Assembly (NCBI GenBank): GCA_913019965.1
Contig: CAJVZR010000009.1
Span: 1-64,000 of the forward strand
Length of the DNA: 64,000 nt
Source: an uncultured Oleispira sp.
GTDB lineage: Bacteria > Pseudomonadota > Gammaproteobacteria > Pseudomonadales > Oceanobacteraceae
Reading direction: 5' to 3'
The notes beneath the pieces are model-generated. The model was not told the origin of the DNA. It saw only the letters and a list, made by a program, of their open reading frames with translations, and ran no database searches. How positions within the stretch are numbered: position 1 is the stretch's first letter; the number at the start of each line of letters is the position of its first letter. Position numbers and translations under genes: made by a program. Below are positions 39,521 through 49,426 of this stretch, piece by piece.

Positions 39521-39557
39521 ACAATTTACAAAGGTTTTACACCGTATTTTTCCACCC

Positions 39558-40469
39558 TTAACGGGCTAATTTAGCCCGTACTAGATGGCGAATTTTTTGC
39601 CCCATTTGAAGTAATAAGCGGTCTTTTTTCCACTGCTCCAGACTCTCTGGTTTTAGCATTTCTGAATGCCTTTCGAGCAACTCCTGACATTCATCCAGCA
39701 ATGGAAAACTTTCAGCCGAATAATAGTCAGGCTGCTCTTCAAACTTTTCAATTAACTGACACATTAGTCTGGTTAATTCATCAAGATCTTCCAAAGACTG
39801 ACCATCATTTAGGCTCTCCCTAACCATCCAAGCCATCACAGAGAGACTAACATGAACATCTTCCCAGTAACGAAATGGCTTATTAGCCTGTTGGTGGCCA
39901 TCAATTTTCAGTAACTGAGCGGTAGAGATTTCGACCTGATCCAAGCTAATACCGGCATGGGGAATGTCTTGCACAAAAGGGGCATTTAACGCTTCGCTAG
40001 CTTCTAACCCAGTAGCCGTTGAACTCAATACAACACATTTAAGCTGATCCGCTTCATCTTTAGCAATAATGTAAAGTCGATCTAAATGATCTGGCATCAA
40101 CATCACATAGCCCTTCTGGCCAGATAATCGATAGCCATCAGCCTCAGCAAGAAGACGCGTTTGCATATCCCAAGGCTTTTTCACGCCCTTTTCTGAGACA
40201 CAAAACGCTGCCAACTCATTCACTGGGCATGTTTTATCTAAGCAACGAATCGCATTTTGATAACCCGATAAGAAAGCCATTCCTGGAGTCGCCGCTTGGG
40301 CACCCAAAAAAACTGCATTCAATGGTGTGGAGTAATGCTGAAATCCCGCACGCATTTGCTGGCGAAATAGAGGGAGGTCTGAAGAAGTTAGTTGCGGCAG
40401 TGACAAGCACTGCTGCAACATGTTCTGTAGTTGTTGCGGCCGTGCTTGTGCTGTCATTGGAATCGCCAA
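39558..40469 (-). CDS. Short acyl-CoA dehydrogenase-like protein
   Basis: Weak ACAD pattern (ADGYRLSGQKGYVMLMPDHLDRLYIIAKDE...; NAPFVQDIPHAGISLDQVEIS) in only 303 aa. Confidence 0.5.
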   Translation of the reverse strand: MAIPMTAQARPQQLQNMLQQCLSLPQLTSSDLPLFRQQMRAGFQHYSTPLNAVFLGAQAATPGMAFLSGYQNAIRCLDKTCPVNELAAFCVSEKGVKKPWDMQTRLLAEADGYRLSGQKGYVMLMPDHLDRLYIIAKDEADQLKCVVLSSTATGLEASEALNAPFVQDIPHAGISLDQVEISTAQLLKIDGHQQANKPFRYWEDVHVSLSVMAWMVRESLNDGQSLEDLDELTRLMCQLIEKFEEQPDYYSAESFPLLDECQELLERHSEMLKPESLEQWKKDRLLLQMGQKIRHLVRAKLAR

Positions 40470-40485
40470 AGTATTACAGAATGTT

Positions 40486-41355
40486 TTATAAAGTGCCTGT
40501 CATAGCATTTTGCATGCGATCCAAACGAATCTGGATATCTTCAATCTCAAGCTTCATCTCATTAAACTGAGACTCAACTTCAGCCATAGAGCTGTTTAAC
40601 TTTTTACGTGTTGCGTCGATAGAACGAATAGATTGTTCATTATCATTGATGCGTTTTTCAGTGGCTGCAGGTAAACCATTAACTGAAGATTTAACTTGAG
40701 CTAACTTATCCTCTAGCGCTTTTTCTTGTAGGGCTAAACTGGTTTTTAAATCGGCAATGGTCTTCTTATTACTACCAATGCTTTTCTTATTGCCATCAAT
40801 CTTACTATTAGCAGAAGCGACCTTGCTGTCTACGTTACCTATCTTACGATCAATGCTCGTCGCTTTTTTATCAACTTTCGCAATTGAGTTCTTAACCGCA
40901 GAAATGGATTTTCCATTTTTAGCAATGTTCGGTTTGTTGGTTTTATTACTTAAATCCCACAGCTTACGGATTTCTTTACCGTTGTCTTTTAATAGGATCT
41001 TTAACGCATCAACGGATAAGTTTGAATTTTCATCAGACGCTGATAACTTGTCGTTAAGCTCAGCTAAATTTGTCGCATGACCGTTCAGAATGCCTTCTGC
41101 TTTACTTAGCTGAGCATTAGCTTCTTGTAATTGCATAAATAAGAAACCAGCAAAACCACCCATTGCCAAGCTCAATACAAGGGCAACAATCGCAAGCGTC
41201 TGCTTAGGTGCTGGAGCTGCAATCTGTGCTGCAGCGGGATTGGCTTTAGCCGCACGTTGAGCTGCCAAACGGCGTTGTTGTAATTGCTTTTGGCGCATAG
41301 CCATGTCTTCTTGTGACGCCTGCATCTTTGGCATCGACTCTTGTTCGTTTGACAT
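40486..41355 (-). CDS. Membrane-anchored coiled-coil protein
   Basis: One TM (TLAIVALVLSLAMGGFAGFLFMQL) then a long heptad-like coiled coil. Confidence 0.7.
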   Translation of the reverse strand: MSNEQESMPKMQASQEDMAMRQKQLQQRRLAAQRAAKANPAAAQIAAPAPKQTLAIVALVLSLAMGGFAGFLFMQLQEANAQLSKAEGILNGHATNLAELNDKLSASDENSNLSVDALKILLKDNGKEIRKLWDLSNKTNKPNIAKNGKSISAVKNSIAKVDKKATSIDRKIGNVDSKVASANSKIDGNKKSIGSNKKTIADLKTSLALQEKALEDKLAQVKSSVNGLPAATEKRINDNEQSIRSIDATRKKLNSSMAEVESQFNEMKLEIEDIQIRLDRMQNAMTGTL

Positions 41356-41608
41356 ACTTGCCCCCGAAAATTTGATTCATTGTTATGATTATTAATACCT
41401 CATGCCATCGACTAAGCATGTCTTCTTAGGTATTTTTGTGGCGTTAGTATAGCGGATAAGATGATTAAACTAAAACCACACTTTTTACATGCGTAGCGGA
41501 TAATTGAAGGTGTGCTATTATTCACCCCAGATTGCGGATGTAAGAACTCTACTCCCATTAGAGTTTTTCATTGGTCCCGCATCATTCAGCTAATATTGGA
41601 GAGAAAAC

Positions 41609-42190
41609 ATGGCGTTTGAATTACCAGCATTGCCTTATGCACAAGATGCATTAGAGCCACACATTTCTGCAGAAACTTTGTCATTTCACTATGGTAAGCA
41701 CCACAATACTTACGTTGTTAAGTTAAATGGTCTTGTCGGTGGTACTGCTGATGAAAACAAATCTCTAGAAGAAATTGTTAAATCTTCTACTGGCCCAGTT
41801 TTCAACAACGCTGCACAGATCTGGAACCACACGTTCTACTGGAACAGCTTAAGCCCTAACGGCGGCGGCGAGCCAACTGGCGCTATCGCTGAAAAAATCA
41901 ATGCATCTTTCGGTTCTTTCGAAGCACTAAAAGAAAAATTGAACGATAAAGCGGTTAACAACTTCGGTTCTAGCTGGACTTGGTTAGTTCAACTAGCCGA
42001 CGGTTCTCTAGATATCGTAAATACGTCTAACGCTGGTACTCCACTAACAGAAGAAGGTGTAACACCGCTTATCACTGTTGATTTGTGGGAACACGCTTAT
42101 TACATTGATTACCGCAATGTACGTCCTGACTACCTAAAAGGTTTCTGGGCATTGGTTAATTGGGAATTCGCTAACGCGAACCTAGCTTAA
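41609..42190 (+). CDS. sodB: Iron superoxide dismutase
   Basis: [50 protein letters not shown]. Confidence 0.96.
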   Translation: MAFELPALPYAQDALEPHISAETLSFHYGKHHNTYVVKLNGLVGGTADENKSLEEIVKSSTGPVFNNAAQIWNHTFYWNSLSPNGGGEPTGAIAEKINASFGSFEALKEKLNDKAVNNFGSSWTWLVQLADGSLDIVNTSNAGTPLTEEGVTPLITVDLWEHAYYIDYRNVRPDYLKGFWALVNWEFANANLA

Positions 42191-42218
42191 TCGATCGGTT
42201 ACCTTAATAGGTTATTGT

Positions 42219-42245
42219 AAAAAGGAGCTTCGGCTCCTTTTTTTT
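42219..42245. terminator. Terminator after sodB
   Basis: AAAAGGAGCTTCGGCTCCTTTTTTTT. Confidence 0.92.
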
Positions 42246-42275
42246 GCTTTTCATTTTCACTCGGTATCCCTCGCT

Positions 42276-42869
42276 ATGTCTTTACCCTTGTTATTAGCCT
42301 CTAGTTCACGCTATCGCCAACAGCTTTTAGAAAAACTACAGCTGCCTTTTATTATGGCTAGCCCTGATATCGATGAACGCCTACATGTGAATGAAAGCCC
42401 TAGGGATTACGTGCAACGACTTGCCATTGAAAAAGCAAAAGCCCTCGCCAGCGATTACCCCAATCACCTTATTATTGGCAGCGATCAGTGTGCAGTCTTA
42501 GAGATAGATGGCCAGCAAACTGTATTAGGTAAACCTCATACCATTGAGAATGCAATCAAACAGCTAACTCAGGCCAGTGGTCAGCAGGTTAAGTTCCTCA
42601 CCGGCTTGTGTGTTTTCAATAGCCAAAGCCAGCAACAAGTGAGTTTAGTTGAACCCTTCTCTGTCCATTTCCGTCATTTAACTCAGCCGCAAATTGAGCG
42701 TTATATCGAGCAAGAAATGCCCCTCGACTGCGCCGGCAGTTTTAAATCAGAAGGCTTAGGTATTCGCTTATTCTCTGCTCTTGAAGGTCGCGACCCTAAT
42801 AGTCTAATTGGCTTACCACTGATCGCCCTAGTCGACTTATTAGAACAGCAAGGTATTGAAGTACTTTAA
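42276..42869 (+). CDS. yceF: Maf/YceF-type nucleotide pyrophosphatase
   Basis: [55 protein letters not shown]. Confidence 0.92.
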   Translation: MSLPLLLASSSRYRQQLLEKLQLPFIMASPDIDERLHVNESPRDYVQRLAIEKAKALASDYPNHLIIGSDQCAVLEIDGQQTVLGKPHTIENAIKQLTQASGQQVKFLTGLCVFNSQSQQQVSLVEPFSVHFRHLTQPQIERYIEQEMPLDCAGSFKSEGLGIRLFSALEGRDPNSLIGLPLIALVDLLEQQGIEVL

Positions 42870-42889
42870 TCTGCTTTTCGCACGGGCAT

Positions 42890-42921
42890 AAAAAAGGCCA
42901 GCATTATTTGGCTGGCCTTTA
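42890..42921. terminator. Bidirectional terminator between yceF and gspD
   Basis: AAAAAAGGCCAGC-ATTATTTG-GCTGGCCTTT. Confidence 0.88.
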
Positions 42922-42948
42922 ATTGTGTTCACTCACAGACTTGTCAAT

Positions 42949-44856
42949 CTACTGAGTGTTCTGAACACCTCTAAATAACTGATTCATGCGGGCATCCACA
43001 GAATCGACTTCAACATCTGACGACATCTCAAACTCCCAGATACCATTGTATTTATCATGAGTTAAGGTGGTCGCTTTCTGCTTATCCAATACGATCGTTG
43101 GGCGCAAAAATACCATCAAATTACGCTTAACGTGCTGGGTACTTTTACTTTTAAATAACCACCCTAGTAGAGGAATATCCCCTAATAATGGCACCTTACT
43201 TTCTGTCTCAGTAATGTCATCACTGATTAAACCACCCAAAACAATGGTTTCTTGGTCTGCGGCTAAAATCATGGTTTTTAGCTTACGCTTATTGGTAATT
43301 AAATCTGCCTGCCCCTGCACCGTGGTATTGGCCACAGATTCTGCACTCACTTCAACTTCCAATCGTAATTCACTGCCTTCGTGAATATGTGGCTTAATCT
43401 TAAGCGTCACACCAATATCTTCACGAGAAATAGTCGTAAAAGGGTTACTGTTCGAGCTGGATGAAGTAGAGCCTGTTAGGAAAGGAACATTTTGACCCAC
43501 AACGATTTCTGCTTCTTGGTTATCCAACGTCATAATGCTTGGGGTTGAAAGCAAGTTGGTATTGCTCTGGCTTTCTAATGCCTGAATAACCACACCAAAA
43601 TCAACTTGACCATTGGTTTGCTTAAAACCACCTAAAGTTAAACCGTTACTCAAAGCCGGAGCGGTAGTTCCCGCCGCCATGCCAGCAATACTATTTAATG
43701 AATTACCAGCATTACCGAAATTAGTACCTGATACAGGATTATCTTCATCCCCGACAGCCCACTGGAAGCCCAATGAATCGGTTACATCACCGGTCACTTC
43801 AACAATCGCCGATTCAATCAAGACCTGCGCACGACGAACATCCAACTCATGAATGATGTCATCAATTTCTTTTAAGATCGAAGGCTCTGCGCGCACAACT
43901 AATGCGTTCAATTCTTCATCCGCATGAATACTTGCTTTACCTTTAGCCTTATTCGCATCTTTACCGCCCGAATCCGATTCGCTCATCACGCTTTTCAATA
44001 ACTCAGCGAGTTTTTTCGCATCGGCATACTTAAGGCGAATCACTTTCGCGCTACCGGAAAAATAAGAAGGTTTATCAAGTTGTTCAATTAAGGTACGAAT
44101 ACGTTCACGAGATGTCTTTTCACCCTTGATAATTAATCGGTTGCTGCGTTCATCCGCCACCACTCGAATACTGCCTGCACCACCACTTTTAGAACCCTTA
44201 CCTTGTGCAACTCTGGTTGGGTCTAAGCTTTGCAGCATAGTGACGACGTTACCTACCCAAGCTTCTTTTAGCTGGATAACTTCTAATTCTTCACTACCGG
44301 ATTTATCTAGACGGTCGATGATCTGTTCGATGCGATTAATATTTGATGCGTGATCAGAAATAATCAAAGCATTCGCAGATTTCACCCCAGCTAAATGACC
44401 ATACTTAGCCACCAGCGGACGCAGAATCGGTACTAAATCTAACGCCGGAGTATTTTTAATGGTGATCACTTTAGTGACCATTTCTTGGCTTTGCTTCTTA
44501 AACTTGGCTTCTAAATCTCGGCCTTGCTGCTTAACCGAATTTTGCTGCACCACCATAATCACTTCGCCAGCAGGTACAGCCGCATAACCATGAACTTTTA
44601 GAACCGATAAGAAGAGTTCGTATACGGCTTCGGTATTCATGGTTTCCGTAGAAACCACTGTTACCTTACCTTTCACTCTAGGGTCGATAACGAAGCTCTT
44701 ACCCGTAATGTCGGCAATTTGACCTATAAAAGCAGAGATATCGGCATCTTTAAGATTAACTTGCCAGTTTTGATCTTCTGCATGAACAATCGTAGTAGGC
44801 ACTGTGATGGCAATAGACATGGCCAACAAGGCTATTTTACAAAAACGCTTAAACAC
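42949..44856 (-). CDS. gspD: Type II secretion system secretin GspD
   Basis: N0-N3 domains, VPFLTGS, TIVLGGLISDDITETESKVPLLGDIPLLGWLFKS secretin signature. Confidence 0.95.
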   Translation of the reverse strand: MFKRFCKIALLAMSIAITVPTTIVHAEDQNWQVNLKDADISAFIGQIADITGKSFVIDPRVKGKVTVVSTETMNTEAVYELFLSVLKVHGYAAVPAGEVIMVVQQNSVKQQGRDLEAKFKKQSQEMVTKVITIKNTPALDLVPILRPLVAKYGHLAGVKSANALIISDHASNINRIEQIIDRLDKSGSEELEVIQLKEAWVGNVVTMLQSLDPTRVAQGKGSKSGGAGSIRVVADERSNRLIIKGEKTSRERIRTLIEQLDKPSYFSGSAKVIRLKYADAKKLAELLKSVMSESDSGGKDANKAKGKASIHADEELNALVVRAEPSILKEIDDIIHELDVRRAQVLIESAIVEVTGDVTDSLGFQWAVGDEDNPVSGTNFGNAGNSLNSIAGMAAGTTAPALSNGLTLGGFKQTNGQVDFGVVIQALESQSNTNLLSTPSIMTLDNQEAEIVVGQNVPFLTGSTSSSSNSNPFTTISREDIGVTLKIKPHIHEGSELRLEVEVSAESVANTTVQGQADLITNKRKLKTMILAADQETIVLGGLISDDITETESKVPLLGDIPLLGWLFKSKSTQHVKRNLMVFLRPTIVLDKQKATTLTHDKYNGIWEFEMSSDVEVDSVDARMNQLFRGVQNTQ

Positions 44857-44867
44857 CGATTAAGTCC

Positions 44868-45740
44868 TTATTTAATGGTATGGTTAACGACAAAACGACG
44901 ATTGCCACGCTGTATTTCTAACCGCGCTTGGCCGCTATTAGTCACTTGCTCTAATAACATTTGATCATCATCAAGATTGCCTAATGTCTGTCCATTGACA
45001 GACAAGATTACATCTCCTGGTTGCAAACCTAACTGAGTTAGCATGGAACCAGAATTGGATACTTTATAGCCCGAGCCATTAGCAGAGGTTTCTAAACCTA
45101 GTTGCTTCAAAGCACCAGCAGGATTATTCGCCACTTCATCTCTTAACAAAGTAACCGCATCAGAGGCATTACGTACTTTTTTAAAGCGATCTTTCAGCGT
45201 ACCGCGACTTTGCTTTTTTCTTTGCGCTGGGGTTGGCTTGCTTGATTTCTGAATCCCTTGCTTACGGGTTAAATCAAACTTAAGGGTTTCTAATTTACCA
45301 TTACTATCTAGGATCACTTTATCTTGGTGAACTGCCGCTAGCTTGGTACGCCCTTGAACCACATCCCCAACACGATAGTTTTCACCACGACCGCCTTTGG
45401 GTGCAATAATCGCACTTGAATTCTCTGTTTTACTCGCCGCCATCACACCCAATAACTCTAGGCGTAAACGTGTTTTAGGCGCATTGACTTCTTTAGGAAC
45501 GTCTACAACTTCAACCGCGGCATCACCAAAGATATGCCAATCAGCAATGCTGCTTTGACCTTGCTGTAAATTGGCTGCGCCTTTCGCACGGCTTGGTTCC
45601 GCTAGTACTAATGTTTTTGGAGAAAGTATCATCCAAGTAAACACCGCTAATTGACTCGCGATGAGTAACGTAAAGGTAAGCTTACCCGCAATAAGAGCGA
45701 ATCGCTGCCAAGGCAAAATAACTACTGCTTGCTCACTCAC
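44868..45740 (-). CDS. gspC: Type II secretion system protein GspC
   Basis: N-terminal TM, HR domain (LRLELLGVMAASKTENSSAII), C-terminal PDZ (LGLQPGDVILSVNGQTL). Confidence 0.9.
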   Translation of the reverse strand: MSEQAVVILPWQRFALIAGKLTFTLLIASQLAVFTWMILSPKTLVLAEPSRAKGAANLQQGQSSIADWHIFGDAAVEVVDVPKEVNAPKTRLRLELLGVMAASKTENSSAIIAPKGGRGENYRVGDVVQGRTKLAAVHQDKVILDSNGKLETLKFDLTRKQGIQKSSKPTPAQRKKQSRGTLKDRFKKVRNASDAVTLLRDEVANNPAGALKQLGLETSANGSGYKVSNSGSMLTQLGLQPGDVILSVNGQTLGNLDDDQMLLEQVTNSGQARLEIQRGNRRFVVNHTIK

Positions 45741-45794
45741 AACCTAACCACCCTAGTCTCACTTTCATTCCCTGCGTTACCACGTTCCATATTT

Positions 45795-46613
45795 TCATAA
45801 TATTTTTTGTGAGGCTTCAAAAATGACTTTATCTTCTTCAACATCTGCCGGCCATTTTTGACCTAATATATCTAAGAATCGACGACGTATCGCAATACCA
45901 GCCCAACCATCAGGTTGCACATAACCGGTACCAATTGATTGGCCTTCGGTATTCGTGATGATCAATTCAACATTATCCCCAGGCTTGCTCAATGCCCCTA
46001 CAAGAATCGGTAATTCGGCATCTATCTTTTTACCATCCACAGGGAAGCTAACATGGCCACCATTGAATAATAAACGTCCATCTGCGGTTAATATCTGCTT
46101 ATCCGCTAGCGAGAATTCCGCATTAAATTTATTGAGTTCAAAGTCTCCGGTCAGACTCGACCGTCCTTGGCGAAGGACGGATTCAAGATAGCGTGAAGAC
46201 ATAAAGGCTTTGGTATCAATCAGCTCAACCTTTGTCTGGTTAGCGATTACCTTGCCCTCAAGTTTTAATTCGTCACCTTGAACATTAACTTTTGCAGCAA
46301 GCTGCCCTAATAACAGATCACTGAGCTGAATATCCCATTGACCCGAAACCTTGCCAACCTTAGGTATTTTGACTCGTGCTTGACCTTGCCAAAGCGTGCC
46401 CGTCACTAGTTCAATTTGTACCGGTAAGCGGCCAATATGAGGCTGTACTTTTGGCCAGATAAATTCCAATGGTGCTGTTAACAATAAAAATACTGAATAA
46501 CAGAATAAACCGATAATCAAATACCACTTAGCGGACCAGATTGCCTTCAAAACCATCTCTTTATATTTATTTTTTCCATAATAAGCCAGACATTCTACTG
46601 AATGCGGGGCCAA
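45795..46613 (-). CDS. gspN: Type II secretion system protein GspN
   Basis: GspN-like (PLEFIWPKVQPHIGRLPVQIELVTGTLWQGQARV) adjacent to gspC. Confidence 0.85.
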   Translation of the reverse strand: MAPHSVECLAYYGKNKYKEMVLKAIWSAKWYLIIGLFCYSVFLLLTAPLEFIWPKVQPHIGRLPVQIELVTGTLWQGQARVKIPKVGKVSGQWDIQLSDLLLGQLAAKVNVQGDELKLEGKVIANQTKVELIDTKAFMSSRYLESVLRQGRSSLTGDFELNKFNAEFSLADKQILTADGRLLFNGGHVSFPVDGKKIDAELPILVGALSKPGDNVELIITNTEGQSIGTGYVQPDGWAGIAIRRRFLDILGQKWPADVEEDKVIFEASQKIL

Positions 46614-46727
46614 GTGTAATGGAGTTTTATGTCAGAATGTTAAAACAACGACATATTCATTAATGAATACACATTCTGGCGCGATTTGCGGTGTATTCTC
46701 GCACATCATTGACTGTTTTTTAAACAA

Positions 46728-48137
46728 TTATTCAGTTGTCGATAAGTTTGCCTTGATTCGATTCTCAATCAAGCCCGCTCTATCTTGCCCCCATAGAACC
46801 AAATCATCGTATTGAAAGGTAGGCACCCCCCAAGATCCTAGAGCAACCATCTGTTGTCGATTATTTTCTGCCCATTCTTGCCAGGCTGTATTCGCTTCTG
46901 GTTGGGCTAATATTTCTTGTGCTTTTTCCCATTCCATTCCACTACGCTCAACGATGCTTTTTAATCCGGCATCGGTATCTGAATGAATCCCCTGAGCGTT
47001 GACTGCTTGAGCATAATTTAATAAGTACTGCTGCTCACAGCCTAGGCTCTGTGCATAACTGAATAGGGTATAACAACGCTCGACTCCCTTACCGAGAGGG
47101 TCTGCAACAAAACCATAATCGATGCCTAATTTTTGCGCTTCCCGCTTAGTATCATGAAAGATGTACATTTTCTTGGTATTAGGAACAGAAAGCCCTCGCA
47201 TAATCATAGGGAGCACAGGCTTAACCTCAAGCTCTAACTGGTAATGCTGTGCAAGTTTCATCGCTTGCTCTAAACCAATATGAGAATAAGGACTGCGTAT
47301 AGAAAAGAACAGAGTCAGCTTTTTCAACCGATCATCAGGCTTTGATAACGGTTTCGACTGATAAAGATCGACATAGGTTTTATTAAAATAAACCTCATCA
47401 TTCTTATCTTTCCCTAGTCCAAGACTAAATAGTCGTTGCTCTAGATGATCAAGTCGGTCCAAGCCCCAATACCACTCACCCTCATAGTTCAGCATGGCAC
47501 TCATATAATGACCTTTTTCTCTCAAGGTCATCTCATTGGCTTCAAGTTGTCGCCCCATACTTAACGAGTCTATTAATTCAAACTCTTTATTCAACTCAAA
47601 CTTCTCGGCTTGCGAGAACCAATAACCTTCAAATACGGTTTTTAACAGCTGCCAATTAATGCTTTGACCATTAAATGCCGCTTCTAATTGCAACAAGCAC
47701 TCAGTACCACGACTGATAATCGCACTGCTCTTAATCGGAGCTTTCTGTGGCCACTGTAAATCATACAGATGCGCTAACTGCCCCGCGTCGAAAAAACCAT
47801 TGGTATGCCACATTTCAACTTCAGGATACATATCCTCTTGCAAATGCTTAATGGTTTTGCAATGAATTTCTATCTCAAAGCGCGCCTCAAATTCTGCCAA
47901 AACCTGCATTAATAAATAGCTATAAGGGTCATCTATTCTCAAATACACATCGACCTGATGTGGCTTAGCCAGTAGCTTTCTTTTAACCTCAAACAAATGA
48001 CGCTTTAGGTTAAGTATTTGATCACTGGAAATAAGCCGGGCGGCATAAGGCTGTATCGTTTTTTTCAAGGCATCTTTCATTTTTGTTTTAGCTTCTAGTC
48101 GAAAAATAATTAAATCTTTATTATCTGATCTCTTCAA
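46728..48137 (-). CDS. Double DsbA-like (HCCA isomerase / GST-kappa type) thioredoxin-fold protein
   Basis: Two related half-domains (VDVYLRIDDPYSYLLMQVL...; LTLFFSIRSPYSHIGLEQAM...SWGVPTF). Confidence 0.75.
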   Translation of the reverse strand: MKRSDNKDLIIFRLEAKTKMKDALKKTIQPYAARLISSDQILNLKRHLFEVKRKLLAKPHQVDVYLRIDDPYSYLLMQVLAEFEARFEIEIHCKTIKHLQEDMYPEVEMWHTNGFFDAGQLAHLYDLQWPQKAPIKSSAIISRGTECLLQLEAAFNGQSINWQLLKTVFEGYWFSQAEKFELNKEFELIDSLSMGRQLEANEMTLREKGHYMSAMLNYEGEWYWGLDRLDHLEQRLFSLGLGKDKNDEVYFNKTYVDLYQSKPLSKPDDRLKKLTLFFSIRSPYSHIGLEQAMKLAQHYQLELEVKPVLPMIMRGLSVPNTKKMYIFHDTKREAQKLGIDYGFVADPLGKGVERCYTLFSYAQSLGCEQQYLLNYAQAVNAQGIHSDTDAGLKSIVERSGMEWEKAQEILAQPEANTAWQEWAENNRQQMVALGSWGVPTFQYDDLVLWGQDRAGLIENRIKANLSTTE

Positions 48138-48417
48138 TTAAAGTTCGTTCAATTGGAAGTTGTACATAACCGGTTTCCACACTCCAGAAATAGTAATAAC
48201 CAATCGCTCGCCCTTGATCATCGCGTCCAGTAGTGATCTTGCCGTCTTTTACGGTCCATGTTTTAACGACTTGACCAGCATCGACATATGAAACCTTGAG
48301 ATCTTCCCCTAATAAGTTATCAGCTTGACGAGATAACTTATTAATACTCTCTTCTGTACAGCCCAACACTGAAAATATAACCATTAAGGTCGTGAGCGCT
48401 TTTATTGTCATTTTCAT
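48121..48417 (-). CDS. Small lipoprotein, unknown
   Basis: Lipobox VLGCTEE; 98 aa; overlaps the next gene. Confidence 0.6.
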   Translation of the reverse strand: MKMTIKALTTLMVIFSVLGCTEESINKLSRQADNLLGEDLKVSYVDAGQVVKTWTVKDGKITTGRDDQGRAIGYYYFWSVETGYVQLPIERTLIEEIR

Positions 48418-48521
48418 TAGATTTAGCCTTAATTACGTGAATCGTTGAAAGTACTGTAAACTATCAGATTACTTTTATCGCCTATACTTTTCTTTTACAC
48501 AAGTGACCTTGACCATAAACT

Positions 48522-48836
48522 ATGCATAAACGCCCAACTAAGCGCGAAATTCGACAACAGATGCAAAGTGAGATTGAGAGTTTTCTCGATCAAGGCGGCG
48601 CTGTACATGAATTTCAACGCGGTGAAAGCGGGTTAATCAATGGTAAAATTGATGATCGAAGCAGTGGTTTTGAACAAGGTAAGCAGACTCGTACGCCGCT
48701 AGTAGATGAATTAAAAGCCGTCGACGAGCGCAAGAAATCAGGCTCGGCCCCCGCCCCAGCTAAACCGTCACGACCGAGAAAGAAAATTATCTATGATGAT
48801 TTTGGCGAGCCCATTCGTGAAGTATGGATAGATTAG
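48522..48836 (+). CDS. Small charged protein, weakly SutA-like
   Basis: IESFLDQGGAVHEFQRGESG resembles the FL..GG.V.E motif of Pseudomonas SutA; charged, Pro-rich tail. Confidence 0.5.
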   Translation: MHKRPTKREIRQQMQSEIESFLDQGGAVHEFQRGESGLINGKIDDRSSGFEQGKQTRTPLVDELKAVDERKKSGSAPAPAKPSRPRKKIIYDDFGEPIREVWID

Positions 48837-49345
48837 TTCGGTTTTTTGATTGATAACCGCTTTAACGCTTTTTCGCGAGCAATACTCGCATTTTTCGCAT
48901 CATCGAGTTTATCGTTATACACATCTAGCCAAGTCCGTGACCCTTGAACCATCTTAGCAAGATCAAACATCCCCAGCTTTAATGCCCCTAAGAACTCTTG
49001 ATAGCTCTGTTCTTGCTCCACAAGATTATGTTGAAAAGCGGCGGCTTGGCTTTGACTATAACTCAGGGTCAGATGCTCAATCAGTAATTGCTGCTGCTTA
49101 ACTTCTTCGCTAAGCGCTTGAATGATAGCACTCTGCTCGTTAAAGCTTGAACGGGGCACATAAGGTTCATCAGCACGAAGCAACTTTAAAATTAGTACGG
49201 TAAAAGAGACTGAAAGAATAACTACCATCGTCAGTGCTACGATCGTAATCACGGTCCGATTTTTACCCACCTTCCCCTCTAAAACACTAATTCGCTGCTC
49301 ATCACTCAGCGGTTCGACTTCTGACATAATCTTCTCTCTAGGCAA
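48833..49345 (-). CDS. Single-TM coiled-coil protein, unknown
   Basis: TM segment TVITIVALTMVVILSVSFTVLIL plus a Gln-rich helix. Confidence 0.6.
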   Translation of the reverse strand: MPREKIMSEVEPLSDEQRISVLEGKVGKNRTVITIVALTMVVILSVSFTVLILKLLRADEPYVPRSSFNEQSAIIQALSEEVKQQQLLIEHLTLSYSQSQAAAFQHNLVEQEQSYQEFLGALKLGMFDLAKMVQGSRTWLDVYNDKLDDAKNASIAREKALKRLSIKKPN

Positions 49346-49426
49346 TCGCCCTAATAATGACTAAAAAATACTTAGTTATTACAGTGTAGACAGTAATGTC
49401 AGATTCGAACAATTTGACAGGACAGA

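Noticed and set aside
39561-39579. ACGGGCTAA-T-TTAGCCCGT perfect palindrome
   Set aside because: Lies within the last codons of the 39558-40469 gene with no T-tract; could be a weak 3' hairpin but not enough for a call.
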